The notes under the pieces are model-generated. The model was not told where the DNA came from. It saw only the letters and a program-made list of their open reading frames with translations, and did no database searches. Below, one piece after another: positions 25,404-37,998 of a DNA stretch of 64,000 nucleotides. The stretch covers positions 1,525,368 to 1,589,367 of the forward strand of contig WMCF01000110.1 of NCBI GenBank assembly GCA_009792885.1, read 5' to 3'. The stretch's first letter is position 1, and each line of letters starts with the position of its first letter. A program made the position numbers and the translations under genes. The DNA is from Eremophila alpestris peregrina. Its lineage: Eukaryota > Chordata > Aves > Passeriformes > Alaudidae.

Positions 25404-25605
25404 ATAGAATCATAGAATCACTTAGGATGGAGAAGCCCTCTAGGATCATAAAGTCCAACAGTTAGTTAACTCAGTACTACCAAGTCCACAACTAAACCAT
25501 GTCCCCCCATCCTTTTCTGCAGACTGAACCCCCCCAGCTCCCTCAGCCATTCCTCATCAAACTAGTACTCCAGACTACTCACAGCTCTGTTGCTAATTTG
25601 ATATA
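25404..25605 (-). mobile_element. CR1 LINE 3' fragment with internal deletion
   Basis: The + strand reads atagaatcatagaatcactt (reverse complement of the CR1 3' octamers) and then aagtccaac, ctaccaagtccacaactaaa and ccatgtccc. It jumps to the far upstream CR1 block cagctccctcagccattcct. Several hundred bases of the usual CR1 3' UTR between these blocks are absent. Confidence 0.85.
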
Positions 25606-27396
25606 TTACAGAACAGTAAATGGTGGAAAAGACAATTAAACTAATACGGAACACCATGAACAATCAAATTAGTTATGCAAAATTACCAGTTGTCAGTTAG
25701 TCAAAACAAGAAGCTGTTGGGTTATTTGAAAAAATACACTATTTTGCCCTCACCTAGAAATGTCTATTTAGCACCAGTATGTGAGTTAAGTGATTTATTT
25801 GTCTGTTAAGAGGATTTGTCCCCAGCACGTTTATTATAGCGTACAGCTTTATACATGCAGCTCCATATCTTACCACACAAATCCTCCAATATGCAGGCTG
25901 TCAGACCAAACCAAGAATTGCAAATTAGGCTGCATCTAAATTCAACTTTCTCTCCCAGTAACGTTCATGTGATATGTGGCATTTTCCTGGGATATGTCAG
26001 GCTCATATTCATTGAGAACCCTAGTGGCCTCTCCAACAGCTCCGCTGTGCTCATTAGCCTTAGCAAGATACCTGTAGATGGCCTCAATAGAGAAATTTGT
26101 TTGCTTGGCAAATGATGTTCCTGTAGGTTAACTACTCTAAATTATTTTGTAAACTGTAAATTATATTCTTCACAGTTGCTCGTTCACTCCATTCCTAAAT
26201 TGCTTCAGAGCTCTTTACCATTTGCTAATTTGGACAAAGTAACATTTTAAGGTTTCTTTTTTACTGGGATGTCTCAAGCTTTGGCAACTCATTGTTAGAC
26301 AGTATTTCGTCAACCCATCCTATGCGTTTTACATTGCATTGAGTTGCAAAAATTATTTATAATAGCAAAAAAAATTAAATTTGTGTGACTGTTAACAGTT
26401 GGTCATTTTTATGTCCGTAGTTGGAATCCAGAGTTATTTTTGTAAAGTAGACTTTCGTCAAATCCTAGGAACTTGCAAAATACATTTCATTTATTGGAGT
26501 CTCAAGCTTGTGTTAAAGTTTTAAAATGAAGATTCTTCATGGAAATCTGACAGGACAAAAGTCCTCAAGAGGAAATCCATCAGCCTACTGAGTGATGAGC
26601 TGCCAGGAGTAAAACTCAGAATGAAGCTAATTCTTATTTTTGTAGGTGCAGTTCTTGAGCTGAGAATAATTCCTGAACTTTGAAAGACCCAAAAGGAAAT
26701 AAATAATCTGATGTATAGATCAACCCAGTTCTCAGCTACAGTTTGCTCCTCTTGGCTGGGAATAGGTCTTGAATTTATATATCTCATTATGGAGTAAGTT
26801 ATATCAGGGCAGAAGAAAGAGGGCTGGGGACATCTCTGTGCTTGAATGGTCCCCATGACAACTCTAGAAAAGCTTGTGGATGCAAGGGGAAACCAGACTG
26901 ATTTGGGAAGTCTGGATGCTATTGCTGTTTGAACAGCAGACTTAAAATTGTGGGAAATAAATGTCTGTATTTCTCAGTGTAATATACTTTATATACATGA
27001 CTTGATTTGAAAAGCAGAATTAATAATGTATTTATATTTAAATGAGACTTATACTTATGTCTGGAAAAGAACAAAAATACAGGGACAGATTCTGTGTCCT
27101 TAGTGCTGTCACTCTGCCCTCTGTGAGGCTGCATAGCATAGTGCATATGTTTGATCATTGACATACGGCGTACAAATCTGCAAGTGATTGCTTTGATCAT
27201 GGGAACAGAAACGGGTGAATGTGATAATCAAGTACAAGCACCATCCAGGTATTTGAAACTGAAACATTCATAAAATCTAGGCAATTTTAAGTGATCAAAA
27301 AGTGGTGGAGCAACATTTCCAGGCAACAAAACTCCATAAAAACACACAGATTTAACACTACAGTCAGACATAAACAGATTTATTTCTGGTGTCCAG

Positions 27397-27432
27397 ATCA
27401 CAGATCTTAATTTTCTAGACTCTGGGATAACT

Positions 27433-27465
<33 letters not shown>

Positions 27466-27643
27466 CCTTTTTTGGTTTTTTGTTTGGTATATTAATTATG
27501 GTTAGCATTTTGTCTTATGNATCACAGATCTTAATTTTCTAGACTCTGGGATAACTTTTTTTTTTTTTTTTTTTTTTTTTTTAATCTTTCCATCTTCGGC
27601 ATAGTGCTAGGTATATTAATTATGGTTAGCATTTTGTCTTATG
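27397..27643. repeat. 123-bp direct duplication around a single N (assembly join)
   Basis: Segment 27397-27519 and segment 27521-27643 are each 123 bp and start and end identically (atcacagatcttaatt ... gcattttgtcttatg). Position 27520 is the only N in the window. They differ only inside and just after a long T-run. The first copy continues ccttttttggttttttgttt and the second aatctttccatcttcggc. Reading through a homopolymer with errors would give this pattern. It looks like two contig ends overlapping the same locus, joined with a 1-bp gap instead of being merged. Confidence 0.93.
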
Positions 27644-30154
27644 TCAACGCTCTTTACAAAACAATTGATCTATAGCTTCTAATTATTGTTCTCTTTTTAG
27701 CTTGCATTTGTAGGCATATTCAATGTCAGTATTTCTACTACAAATGTAGCTACTACTTATATATTGACTGAGATGTAGGAATGGAAAGGATCTCAGGTCA
27801 CCTGCTTCATTTTCAGCATCAGGACTAAGATTACATCAAATCATCCTTGCTTGTCTGTTTGTTCCTCTCTCTTTTTTATGGTATGGTCTTGCTCCTTGCT
27901 TTTTATAGGGAGAATTTTTAAGTCAGAGAAGGTTAATAGCATTACCCAATTTTTTAAAGGATGTGGATTTCTTAACTGCAGAAGAAAGGGAGTAAGCAAG
28001 GTAAAAATGGCTCTTTATGGGCCTGAAATATTTTCCTTATATTACTGACATCCAGAGGTCTTCATCCTGACAAATGTCCCTTTGTACAACTGAGCAGCAT
28101 AAACCTGTGTTTTCAAATGCATTCATCTTTGGAGCACACGCTAAGAGTGTCTTTCAGCATGACAAGGAAAATAAGTTTCTTCTCTTTTCTGCCGTGTTGC
28201 AAAAAGCAAGTTGCAGAAAAAAAATTAAAAGCTGTCTATTCATTAGAGTGTTATGTGAATAAATAATTATTTTGCATTCTATATCAGAACAAATCACAAC
28301 TTGCCCATTTTTTCTTCCACCTGAGCAGCTGGAAAATGGACTGTACATTTTAATCTTCTGTTGAACTGGTAATTGTTGCTGCATGGCAACAGGAAAGGAT
28401 TTGCTAAAATTAGCTCCTCTATTATTTAATTGATTACATTTTGAAGCATCAAAAGGAGTTGAAAACAAGAATTAGTAATTATCATAATACAAATATAACT
28501 GTGCAGAAAATGTGAATAATCCAACCTCACTCACACCTTTACAGCAGCTGTGGTGTTGAGAGTTATGCTGTGATAAATGAGGTGAGATATCTAAATATGG
28601 CTAACCAAACACAGAGCAAGGACATGAGGTGTGATTTCATAGAAAGCAATTTAAGTTGGATGACTGAGAACAATGTTCACCAGATTGTCAGAATTAGAAT
28701 TAGCAGAACCAACAGTTTCTGAGTGTAATGGCGCATGTAGTTCAAGGATTTTGCTGTCTGGAAGTGCTTGCAGTGAGGCACAGCCTAGCCAGGACTACAA
28801 GGACATGTAATTGAAGTGTATTTATTGACAAAAAAATGACAAACAGCATTTTGATTGAGTTTTCAATCCCACATAAAAGTGAACAGAACAACCAAATCCT
28901 TCCACAAGCTGTGGATTTTTATCCAAATACCATTTTCATCTATTTATTTCCTTCCTATGCATGTCCAGCAATGGAATCAATAGTTTTTCTGTGTTCTTTC
29001 AATCAACATGGGATAGGTGCAATTATGTGGTGGGATTTACCTGTGATGTTTTAAAGAAAATAAACTTTGCCTTTGTTCATATAGCACCAATCACCAAGTG
29101 AAAACCAAAAAAAAAAAAATAACAATTATTATATAATTAATGGAATTATTTACACTGGACATAGCTATGAAATCTCATTTGCTAAAAAGGCATTTAAAAC
29201 ACTTACTAACCTTTTTTAAACAAGTCGTTAGCATGCAATGTGTTTTATTACCAGTGAGACAAACTATTGCATATTCATGCTATATAAATCAGAGAATAAA
29301 ATCTTAAGTGATTGTTAACGAATAGTACCTACATAAAGAATACAGACACAACTAATTAAGTACTTGAATGTGAAAACTAGGTATTCCTGAAGAAAGGAGC
29401 AGACAAGCCCTTGGCCAAGTGAAATGTGCAAAATTTCCCTCAATAATCATGTTGTGTTTTGTTGTCAAAGTATATGAATTGTTACTTATCCTTACTGTAG
29501 CTGGCTGAAAATGAAGCATGCAGATTGACATGACTATATGAAACCATTGTGTAGACCATGGAGAGAGATGATTATGCTTGAGTTATGATTAATGAGTGCC
29601 TGCAGGTGTCTGTCCTGTCTCTGTTGACTGACAAGACATGCTTAAAGGCATGAGCTCAAATTAGATGTCTTAATATGCAGCAAAAGACAATTAATCCCTT
29701 ATTCACCTCATATAAAAGGCCAGAAATTATCATATACCCTGTGGACTTGTAAGGGGTATAGCATTTTTGAAATGGCGAAAGTGAAGAAAAATTTTTCAAG
29801 AACTATTTTATTATAGCTTAGGTGTTTATTAGACAGTATTGTGTAGATGTGCATTAAAAAAATGCTCACACATGGCAGTGTTTCTGCCATGAAAATCTTG
29901 AAGAAAATTCAAATATCCAAGTAATACACTAAGTATTCTGTTTTACTTGAAGAGTTTCCTTACTCATACTACCAGTTCTTTCAAGGGCTTTCAGCTATTC
30001 CACTATTTTGATTCATATATGGTTTTAAGCCAAATTATGCTGTTTGATGATGAGTTGATAATAAGAAAACACAGAGTGTTTTAGAGATGCCTGTGAATTT
30101 ACATTCATTTATTGGCAGAGAGTATTTTCTCAAACTCTTATGCATGAATTACAC

Positions 30155-30640
30155 ACAATCATAGAACCGTGGAAGTTTTAGGGAGTACTTTGAGACTTTG
30201 TAGTGCAATACCCTGCCTCAAACAGCTAGGGCAGGTTGCCCAGGACCGTGGTCAGTTTGGTTTTGTTTATGTAAGGACACATAGTCCACAACCTCTCTGG
30301 ACATCTTGGCCCAGTGTTTGACCACCCCCACAGTAAAAAAGATTTTTCTTGTATGCAGATGGAGCTTCTTGCATGCTAATTTGGGCCCATTGCCTCTTGG
30401 CCCACCACTGGGCATCACTGAGGAGAGTCTGTCTCCCTCTTCATCACTGCCTCCTATCGGGTGTTTATACATATGGATATGATCCCCTTGAGTGTCCTCT
30501 TTCCAGGCTGAAAAGCCACAGCTCTCTCGCCATGTGGGAGAAGTCTTCCATCCCTCAATCATCTTCATGAACCATTACTGGACTTGCTCCATGTCTATCT
30601 TGTGCTGCTGACCCCAGAACAAGATCACAGAATCATCAAA
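30155..30640 (-). mobile_element. CR1 LINE 3' UTR, long fragment
   Basis: The + strand starts at acaatcatagaaccgtggaa (3' terminus). It proceeds through the block with ggcccagtgtttgaccaccc, the agtaaaaaagatttttcttg block (usually part of the frame-ending region), cctcttggcccaccactggg and ccaggctgaaaagccacagc. It ends with the cttgctccatgtctatcttg block. The order matches the reverse complement of CR1, diverged but nearly continuous. Confidence 0.85.
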
Positions 30641-31052
30641 GGAGCTTAGTGTGTTTCCTACAAGATACATACAGCTGAACACTAGCATAAAAATATTAAA
30701 TACACATCAGATTTATAAATAATATATGCCAGTCTTCTATGTGAAGGTATGAACATCTAGAGAAAAAAGTACCAAATAGGTATTTTTACATTGCAAAAAT
30801 AGTGTTCTCTACTCAACAGGGTGTCCCTTCCTCTGTTAGTCTAATTCAAAATAGTTATATAAATAAGCATATTGTTTTTGTAGTGTCTTTTCATTATTAA
30901 GGAAAAGAAGTGAAGCCAAAGTATTTTTGTTGAATATAAATACACATGTACCAGGGCAGAAATATGCTGCATTGTGACCATTAGAGTGATTTTTTTTTTG
31001 CATACTTTATCACCAGCAAGTGTACTGATTGTTTTCGTGCATTATTCTTCAG

Positions 31053-31231
31053 GCTGTTAATTTCTGGTATGTCCTTGTGATGAATGATGAACACACAGAG
31101 AGGCGATATCTACTTTACTTCCTTTTGAGTTGGGGGCTTCCAGCTTTTGTTGTTATCCTTCTTCTAATCATCCTGAGAGGAATCTACCATCACAGCACAG
31201 CCCAGATTTACGGCCTTGTCTACGGTGATCT
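31053..31231 (+). CDS. ADGRV1: ADGRV1 coding exon: end of TM3, ICL2, TM4 and ECL2
   Basis: This 179-bp exon encodes 59 complete codons plus two bases (phase 0 in, phase 2 out). Residues 1-10 (AVNFWYVLVM) complete TM3. NDEHTERRYL is the second intracellular loop. A hydrophobic run containing FLLSWGLPAFVVILLLII is TM4, with the SWG-P motif of adhesion receptors. RGIYHHSTAQIYGLVYGDL begins the second extracellular loop. The acceptor is preceded by a T-run and attattcttcag, and the donor is gatct/gtaagt, close to consensus. The split Leu codon is completed by the first base of the exon at 56822. The frame is intact. The protein is highly similar to what is known of mammalian ADGRV1 here, so purifying selection is likely. 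Confidence 0.96.
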
Positions 31232-34200
31232 GTAAGTGTTTCCTTAAAAAAGCATGAACTAGGCACTGTATATTTTGATTTGTATTTAATTTTCTTCCAT
31301 ATAGAGAAGAGAGTATGTCCACAGTAAAGTGAAGAAATGGACAGGGGACTCCTCATTTGGGGGAGATGAGGCAAGTATGTCACCCATAATGCACTACAGC
31401 ACTTTCTGTGCAGATGGACTTTGCTCCAGTTTCTCCTTCTGGCAGAGCTGGCTCAAGCATGTCTGCTTAGTGACTAAATTATTTACTTTTTTCTGAGAAT
31501 ATGAAATTCCTGGCTGAAAGACAGAAATGGCTTCTGCTGCAGAATGAGGAAAAGAGCATGGTTTTCTTCCATTTAATTTCTGTGATAAAAAACCTTAACA
31601 TCAAATCAAGCCTTAACTTCCCCATCTCTTATGTTATCAAATATATTCTTTGCTAAAAAGTATTACTACATTATCATGTCAGATATTTTTCCTGAACTGT
31701 TACTCTTGTAATAATGAATGTTATATTCCAAATTGCTCCAGATTTGAGAATTGCTGTATTGTTGACAATTATCACAGTCCTTTCAAAGCCATATATAAGC
31801 ACAGAAAACTGTCTTAATTAAAACAGTATATCTTCATAGAACCAGATGCATTTAAGTGGACATACATAAATACATATTTTTGCTCTTTCCTACTTTTTTT
31901 TATTCCTCTGGCTCCTTTTCTGGCAAACTTACTCTGTGATGATAGCTCTTCTAGGATATGAGGGTAATATACTTACTCATTTTGTATTACAATTACATGC
32001 TTCATGCGCAGAAAAGATTAACACATCTTCATTTTAAAACGAATGTGCAAATTCTTTTTATGAAAACATCATATGAGGTTGCTTTCAGGGTAGACCCACA
32101 GCAGGAGAATATTCATCTGTCTTTAATAAAAGAGGAAGATACAGTGTGCATCATTCCATTATAAGAGAACAAAATTTAGTGTTTTTTTCACACAAAGGGA
32201 ATTCCTGTGAGAAGTAGATACTTCAATTTCATACTAATGTTTAAGTATAGACAAGCAGACACACACACACACATGTGGCCTTACAAATATTATTTGTATA
32301 TACATATCTATGCGTGGATCTTTACTGTTCATGCTAAGAAGGGATACCTGACTTTGATGTAAATATGTTACACTGGATATCACAAGTTCTGTGACCATGT
32401 CAGCTGAAGTTTAGTCGCACATTCATAGACATCAACTGAACTCACAAATATAACTGAGGTCTGCAACAACAGACCATTGCTGATGCTCATGTTATATCAG
32501 GGAGTGTTCCATAGCTGTGCACCATGCCATACACATGGACATTTCTTCACAGAACGTGTCTTTTTCTTTATGGTAAGATTCTTCTTTGTGCATTGCAAAC
32601 AAAAAGAATGTGTGTAACATAATCAAGTTCTCCAACTGCAGCTAAACTGTGGGTTGATGATATAATTATGTAGTGAAATAGTTTTCCAGTTGTTTTCTTT
32701 CAATGTCCATGTTTCATTCTTTGAAAACCAAGGGACAACCTTATGTTCTGATGAAATTAAGTAGAGGAAAATTACTCAGTCCAACCCATTGCCTAAATTA
32801 AATACAAAACTTTTCCAGCATTCTATTGCAGTGGGGAAATGCCAGAAATCATCCCAGTGAATGTGCAGCTTATTCCATCTCAGTCAATGTGAACACAGTA
32901 AGAGATAGCAGCAAGAATTTTCATAAATAGTATAAATGCTAATTCCGGATTTGAAGACCACCATAAGACTTGTTCTTATTTATATCAGAGGACCTTGAAA
33001 GACAGAATGTAGAAAAGGGGACAGATTGAACTATGGCACTTTGTTTGTTTTCTGCTAACAAAAATGCAGTAGTGGAAAAAGAGACAAAGAGATTTCCAAA
33101 TCCAAACTTATTACATACTGACTTCAGAATCAGCCTCTGAGAAATTGTTTGAGAGCAATAGCGTGCTGGTAAGAACTCCTCACATGTGAGAGCTGGAAGA
33201 CTGGTTAAAGTACTAAAAGGAGTGAAGCTTGTTTTCCTAACTCCCTCCTAAGTGATCACTCCTTCAGGCAATCCATTTTTGCATTACTATGGTGTCTGAC
33301 CAAATGTTTTGTTCTGAACCAGTGTGCCATGGGCACAATTAATAGCCAACAGTATAGCTATGTTTAGAGAAGTTCATTTTATACTTGCACTGAACAAAAA
33401 AATGGGTTCAGCTGTGTTGGTTTTTATGTTTCAAAGGAAGTATTAGGATAGAGTTACCCCCCAGATATGACAAATTCTACACAAAAATGCCTTTATTTTA
33501 TACTATGACTCCCATGCCACAGTATTAACCAGTAGCATACTGTTGATTATTTCGATAATTAGTGGTGTGTATATCTGGTATGAGCAGTTCTCTCTTTGGC
33601 ATTATGTGATTCTTTTTTTTTTTTAATACGGGTAGATTTGTCTGTGTAAATGCCACCAAACTGCTTGCTTTTTCACTCCTCTCTTTGCTGATTCCCCCCA
33701 TTGCTCAGCTGCAAAGGTTGACGTCTCTTTGAATAAGACTAGAAAATATGCTGATTCTGGACAATTTTATAGTAGTACAGCATATTATAAAACATCTTCT
33801 AGAGTTCTGGGCAATCTCTTGGTATAAGTCCAGTGAGTGTAGCATAATTAACCTTTAAACTTGTGCTTGTGAACAAAAGCTGATACTTGTCATTAAATAA
33901 TTCTGGCTTCTGATCTCGGAAAAAGATGAGTTAGGCCAAAGCTTGCAAATGGGTGTGGTTCACCAACTTCCAACAGCATTGAAACTTTCAGGGCTACATG
34001 AGAAATTCAAAAGCTGCTTTACTGTCAAAGATTCCTATTTTAGCTCTTTTACTTACATTTTTGTTCTGTAAGTGTTAGAGAGTGACAAGTGACCAGGATG
34101 AAACTGGAGAGACCTAGACTTTTTGTAATTATTTAGACTTCTCTTTCTCCTTACCTCTCCATTGCACTATACATCTCTTTGTCAATATCCTCAGTTTGAA

Positions 34201-34914
34201 TTTGCCTCCTTATCTTTTTCACCATATTTGGCAAACTGTGTCTTTGTACTTTAGCAGATCAATTAGAAAAAACACCATTCTGTTCAACTGTTTTGCTAAG
34301 ATAAAACTTTTCAGAAACTTAACTGAAGGATTAGGTCTATGAAGTCTAGCTATATATACCAAGTATACAGCAATAGCTGAACTCTCTAGTGTTTGGGAAC
34401 CACAGTAAGCTTTGGAATTTGACTTTAGGGTGAATTTTGTCTTGTTGTAAACTTATCTATTCATTAGTTTTTCTTTATTTAATAAAAAAAATTCTGAAAA
34501 GTGAGCCTGATCTTTTAACTACTTGGGTATTTTAAATCTCTTAACTTACTTTAAATCTCTTGTGTACAGTAAGTATGTTTTTATAAGCTCAGGAACTCTT
34601 GTTGCTGCTTTAAGCTTTGAGTCTGACTAAACCTTCTTGAAATCAAATTCACATAAGAATGCCAAAGGACTTTATTTATTAGAGTATAAGCTAAAACAGT
34701 AACCTTTGAGAATAAGAAAACTGGATATGTTTACACTTGACAGAATAAAAAATTAGAAGTTTATAAGCAAATATCTCCCTGCCCTCTGTATCTTTGCAAA
34801 TGCTGTATTTCAAGCATGACTTTTGTCATGCTGTATCCTACCTTTTTTTAATTGCAGTTAACTCTATAATTTCCTCTACTTCCGAGAAAGTAGGAGTTCT
34901 TTAGTTCATGTTCT

Positions 34915-35810
34915 CTCAGGGATCAATGTTGGCCCAGTCCTGTTTAATTATCTTTACTGGTGATCTGGATGAATTGATTGAGTCTAGTATTAGCAGATTT
35001 GTGAATGACACCAAGTTGCATGGGAGTGTTGATCTGCTGGAGGGCAGAAAAGCTCTGCATAGGGACATGGACAGGCTGGGTTGATGGGAAAACACCAGTG
35101 GAATTAGATTCAATAAGGCCAAGAGCTGGGTCCTGCACTTTGGCTGCAACCACCCCATTCAGAGCTACGGGCTGGAAACAGAGTGGCTGGAAAGTGGCTC
35201 AGCAATAAAGTGCCTGGGGGTGCTGGTTGTCAGCATCTAAATACGAACGAGCTGTGCCCAGGTGGCCCAGAAGGCCAATGGCATCCTGGTCTGGGTCAGA
35301 AATGTGGCCAGCAGCAGCAGGGCAGTGACTGTCCTGCTGTATTGGGCACTGCTGAGGCCACACCTCAAGTGCTGGGTTCAGTTTTGGATCCCTCAATTTA
35401 GGAAGGACATTGAGGTGCTTGAGTATGTCCAAAGAAGTGCAATGGACTTGGTGAAGGTCTGGAGCCCAAGTCCTGTGAGGAGAGGCTGAGCCTGGAGGCT
35501 GCAGAGGCCTTATCAATCTGCGACTCCCTGAAAGATTGTAGCTAAGTGGGAATCAGCCTCTTTTCCCAACCAGTGACAGGATGAGAGGACGCAGTCTCAA
35601 GCTGCACCAGGGGTGGTTCTTCACAGAAAGAGTGACTAGATATTGTAATGGGCTATCCAGGGACAGAGTGCAGTCACCTGGAGGTGTTTAACCTGGAGGC
35701 TGGGTGTGGCACTTAGTGCCATAGTCTAGTTGATGTGGTGTTTGGTCATAGGTTGGACTCAATGATCTCAGAGTTCTTTTCCAACCTAATTAATTTTGTG
35801 ATTCTGTCTG
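34915..35810 (+). mobile_element. CR1 LINE, 3' end of ORF2 plus 3' UTR
   Basis: The fragment starts in the RT palm (GDLDELIESSISRFVNDTKL). The catalytic A/F-A-D-D motif is replaced by F-V-N-D, so the enzyme is dead. It continues through LLEGRKALHRDMD and a W-L-E-S-G-S-A block to the 3' UTR. It ends with tcaatgatctcagagttctt and a single gattctgt-like octamer. It shares long near-identical stretches with the copy at 7330-8095, including ggatccctcaatttaggaag. Confidence 0.93.
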
Positions 35811-36412
35811 AGCCTTGTCTGTCTTTTACTTGCTCTTTTGCCTCTGTTAATCTCTCCAGTTTCTGGAGGTGTCTCTCTTTTAGCAGGATCATATATTTGC
35901 CCAAGGGAGGAATTATCTCCTTTGTCAAGAGAATCCTTATTACACATTCATTTTCCTCTTTAAAATCCCATGTGGCAAATAGAGTACAGAAGAATATATG
36001 TGCTGTTGCAATATTTTAAATCTGTACAAATATCCATGCACTTGGATTCAGATTCATATTTTCTTATAGCACAAAAAGGGTTAAACCAAATGTTCTCATA
36101 TATCTTCTTTGTGTCATTGTCATGGAATAGCTATGAGAGATAATGAAAAAGATTTTCCAGTGACATTCCTTTCTAAAAAAACCCAAAATACTTCTATGAC
36201 CTCTATAGTCCATCTCAAAACAGAGTTTTTTTTCAGGAAAATCACTGAATCTGAGACTATGGAGCCGCATCAGCTGCATAGTGAAATGAAGCTAAAGAAA
36301 GCTGGAAACTATGAACTTCTTGCTGTGATTAAGAGTTACAGCTCTTCTTATTGCTCACACAGCACTCTCTCTGAATCTCACACTTAGGGATGGCTCAGGG
36401 AACAGATAAGCC

Positions 36413-36983
36413 TGTTGTGGTTTTAAGCCCAGCTGATCATGAAACACCATTCTTCACCTCCTCCTCTCTTTCTCCTCCCTCCCAGCTGAATGGGGAGAAT
36501 CAAAGTGAAACTTGTATATTGAGATAAAAAATGCTTTCTAATTGAAAATAAAATAAAATAATAATTAAAAATAATAATAATAATAATAATAATAATAATT
36601 ATTATTATTATTATTATAACAAAGATTCTTTTTTAAACTGATGCACAATCCAATTTGTCTCCACCAGCTGATTGATGCCAAACACCCCTTCCTGAACCCA
36701 GAATGGCTGCACTTACCATTTTATATACTGGCCATCAAGTTCTGTGGAGTGGAAATACCCTTTTGATCAGTTCAAGTCACCTGTCCCAGCCGTGTTCTCT
36801 TCCTGTTTATTTTGCCTGCCTTCTCACTGACAGAGCATGAGACAAGAAAGAAAAAGTCCTTGACTTAGGGTAAATATGATTAGCAGAACCCCAAAACTTC
36901 AGTGTCTTTTGAACACTCTCATTCCGGTCCAAAACACAGCACTCTTACCATCTACCGAGAAGAAATTGACTGCAACCAGGGCA
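36413..36983 (-). mobile_element. ERV solo LTR (passerine ERVL-type family)
   Basis: On the + strand the LTR begins tgttgtggttttaagccc and ends gcaaccagggca, which gives the TG...CA ends. It is flanked by aagcc on the left and gagcc on the right, a 5-bp target-site duplication with one mismatch. On the minus strand a TATA-like box lies in the ttttatatactggc region and a second landmark block at cccttttgatcagttc. The (AAT)n(ATT)n microsatellite at 36540-36617 is inside it. No internal retroviral genes adjoin it, so it is a recombined solo LTR. Confidence 0.85.
36540..36617. repeat. (AAT)n / (ATT)n self-complementary microsatellite
   Basis: A run of AAT units (36570-36597) switches directly into ATT units (36598-36617). 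The two arms can pair as a hairpin. It sits in the A-rich part of the 36413-36983 LTR, where related copies carry shorter versions. Confidence 0.95.
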
Positions 36984-37949
36984 GAGCCATTGTTAAGATT
37001 ATTGGGATGAGAAACTCCATAGAAAATGTGTTACCAGGCCCTTTGCAATGAGTCACAGGCACTTTGTGCCATGCTTTCTTTCTGTGTCTGTCAGTCTGGT
37101 GCACTGACCCTTAACCCAGTAAGAAAAACATACTGGATGCTGCCTTGGGTCTCACCCAGTTGTATGACTGTCTCAGTGTTGGCACATATCCCAGGAACAG
37201 GTCCCTGGCTTTCTAGATGTTCCCTAAAATGGAGATCTGCTTTCTTTAAACCAAGGACCAGCAATAAGAATATTTTAGCTTGAGTGAGCTAATTTCTGTC
37301 AAAGCATTTGGATTGTCTCATGTATCCTTTTCTATATTACTTCAAAAGTGCTGAATTTAGCTGTGAAAACCATTTGAATCACCAGACTTTTACAAGCAGG
37401 AATAGGTAAGAAAACAGATAAGAATTACCACAAAAAACCTTCAGGGATTTTAATTGAACTCGAAGACATACAAAGAGGAAGAGGTTTGTATGACAAATCT
37501 ATGAGGAATTCTTATACTCTGATGCCTGGTTTTATATTCTGCATGGATGTGAAAGTGTGTCCCTGCATGGCCCTCTCTCTCCAGCTTCTTTTTCCTATTA
37601 TCCCAGTTTTTCCATCTCCTTTCTCTTCAGTTCACTGGCACATCATCTAGGATTTCAAAGCTAATGCAAGCTGCTGTTGCTAGACATCAGCACAGAATGA
37701 TGGTTGACTATCTGTATGCAAAGCCAAGTGCTTAATGAACCACTCAGCCAAAGTTAGGAGGCAAAAAGCCTGCAGTTTGCACTGCTGCTTTCTCAACATT
37801 TGTTGCTTAGCCCTTTTCTGCATAGTAAATTAAACCATCCTGAGCTCTGTGCTACTGTAGGATAAATGTTTCTGATGAACCAGAGCTACTTCGGTTATGT
37901 TGACACAGCACCACACTACAGGCATTCTTATAAATATGTAAGAATATAT

Positions 37950-37998
37950 GCATACACACACAAACATACACACACATATACAGATATACACACACCTG
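37950..37998. repeat. CA-rich degenerate microsatellite
   Basis: Interrupted (CA)n and (TA)n units run through cacacacaaacatacacacac and a following atata-rich part. A shorter (AC)n tract is at 32260-32273. Confidence 0.85.

Larger units (their letters stand above)
24870..31052 (+). other. ADGRV1: ADGRV1 intron (6,183 bp)
   Basis: The intron lies between the TM3 and TM4 exons, phase 0. It contains CR1 fragments at 25404-25605 and 30155-30640 and the assembly join at 27397-27643. Stretches with nothing I can classify are about 24870-25400, 25610-27390 and 27650-30150. The last includes a candidate conserved non-coding patch near 29440-29700. A short imperfect duplication lies at 25161-25199 (two copies of a ctcagaac...aggaagaatt unit). 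Confidence 0.9.
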
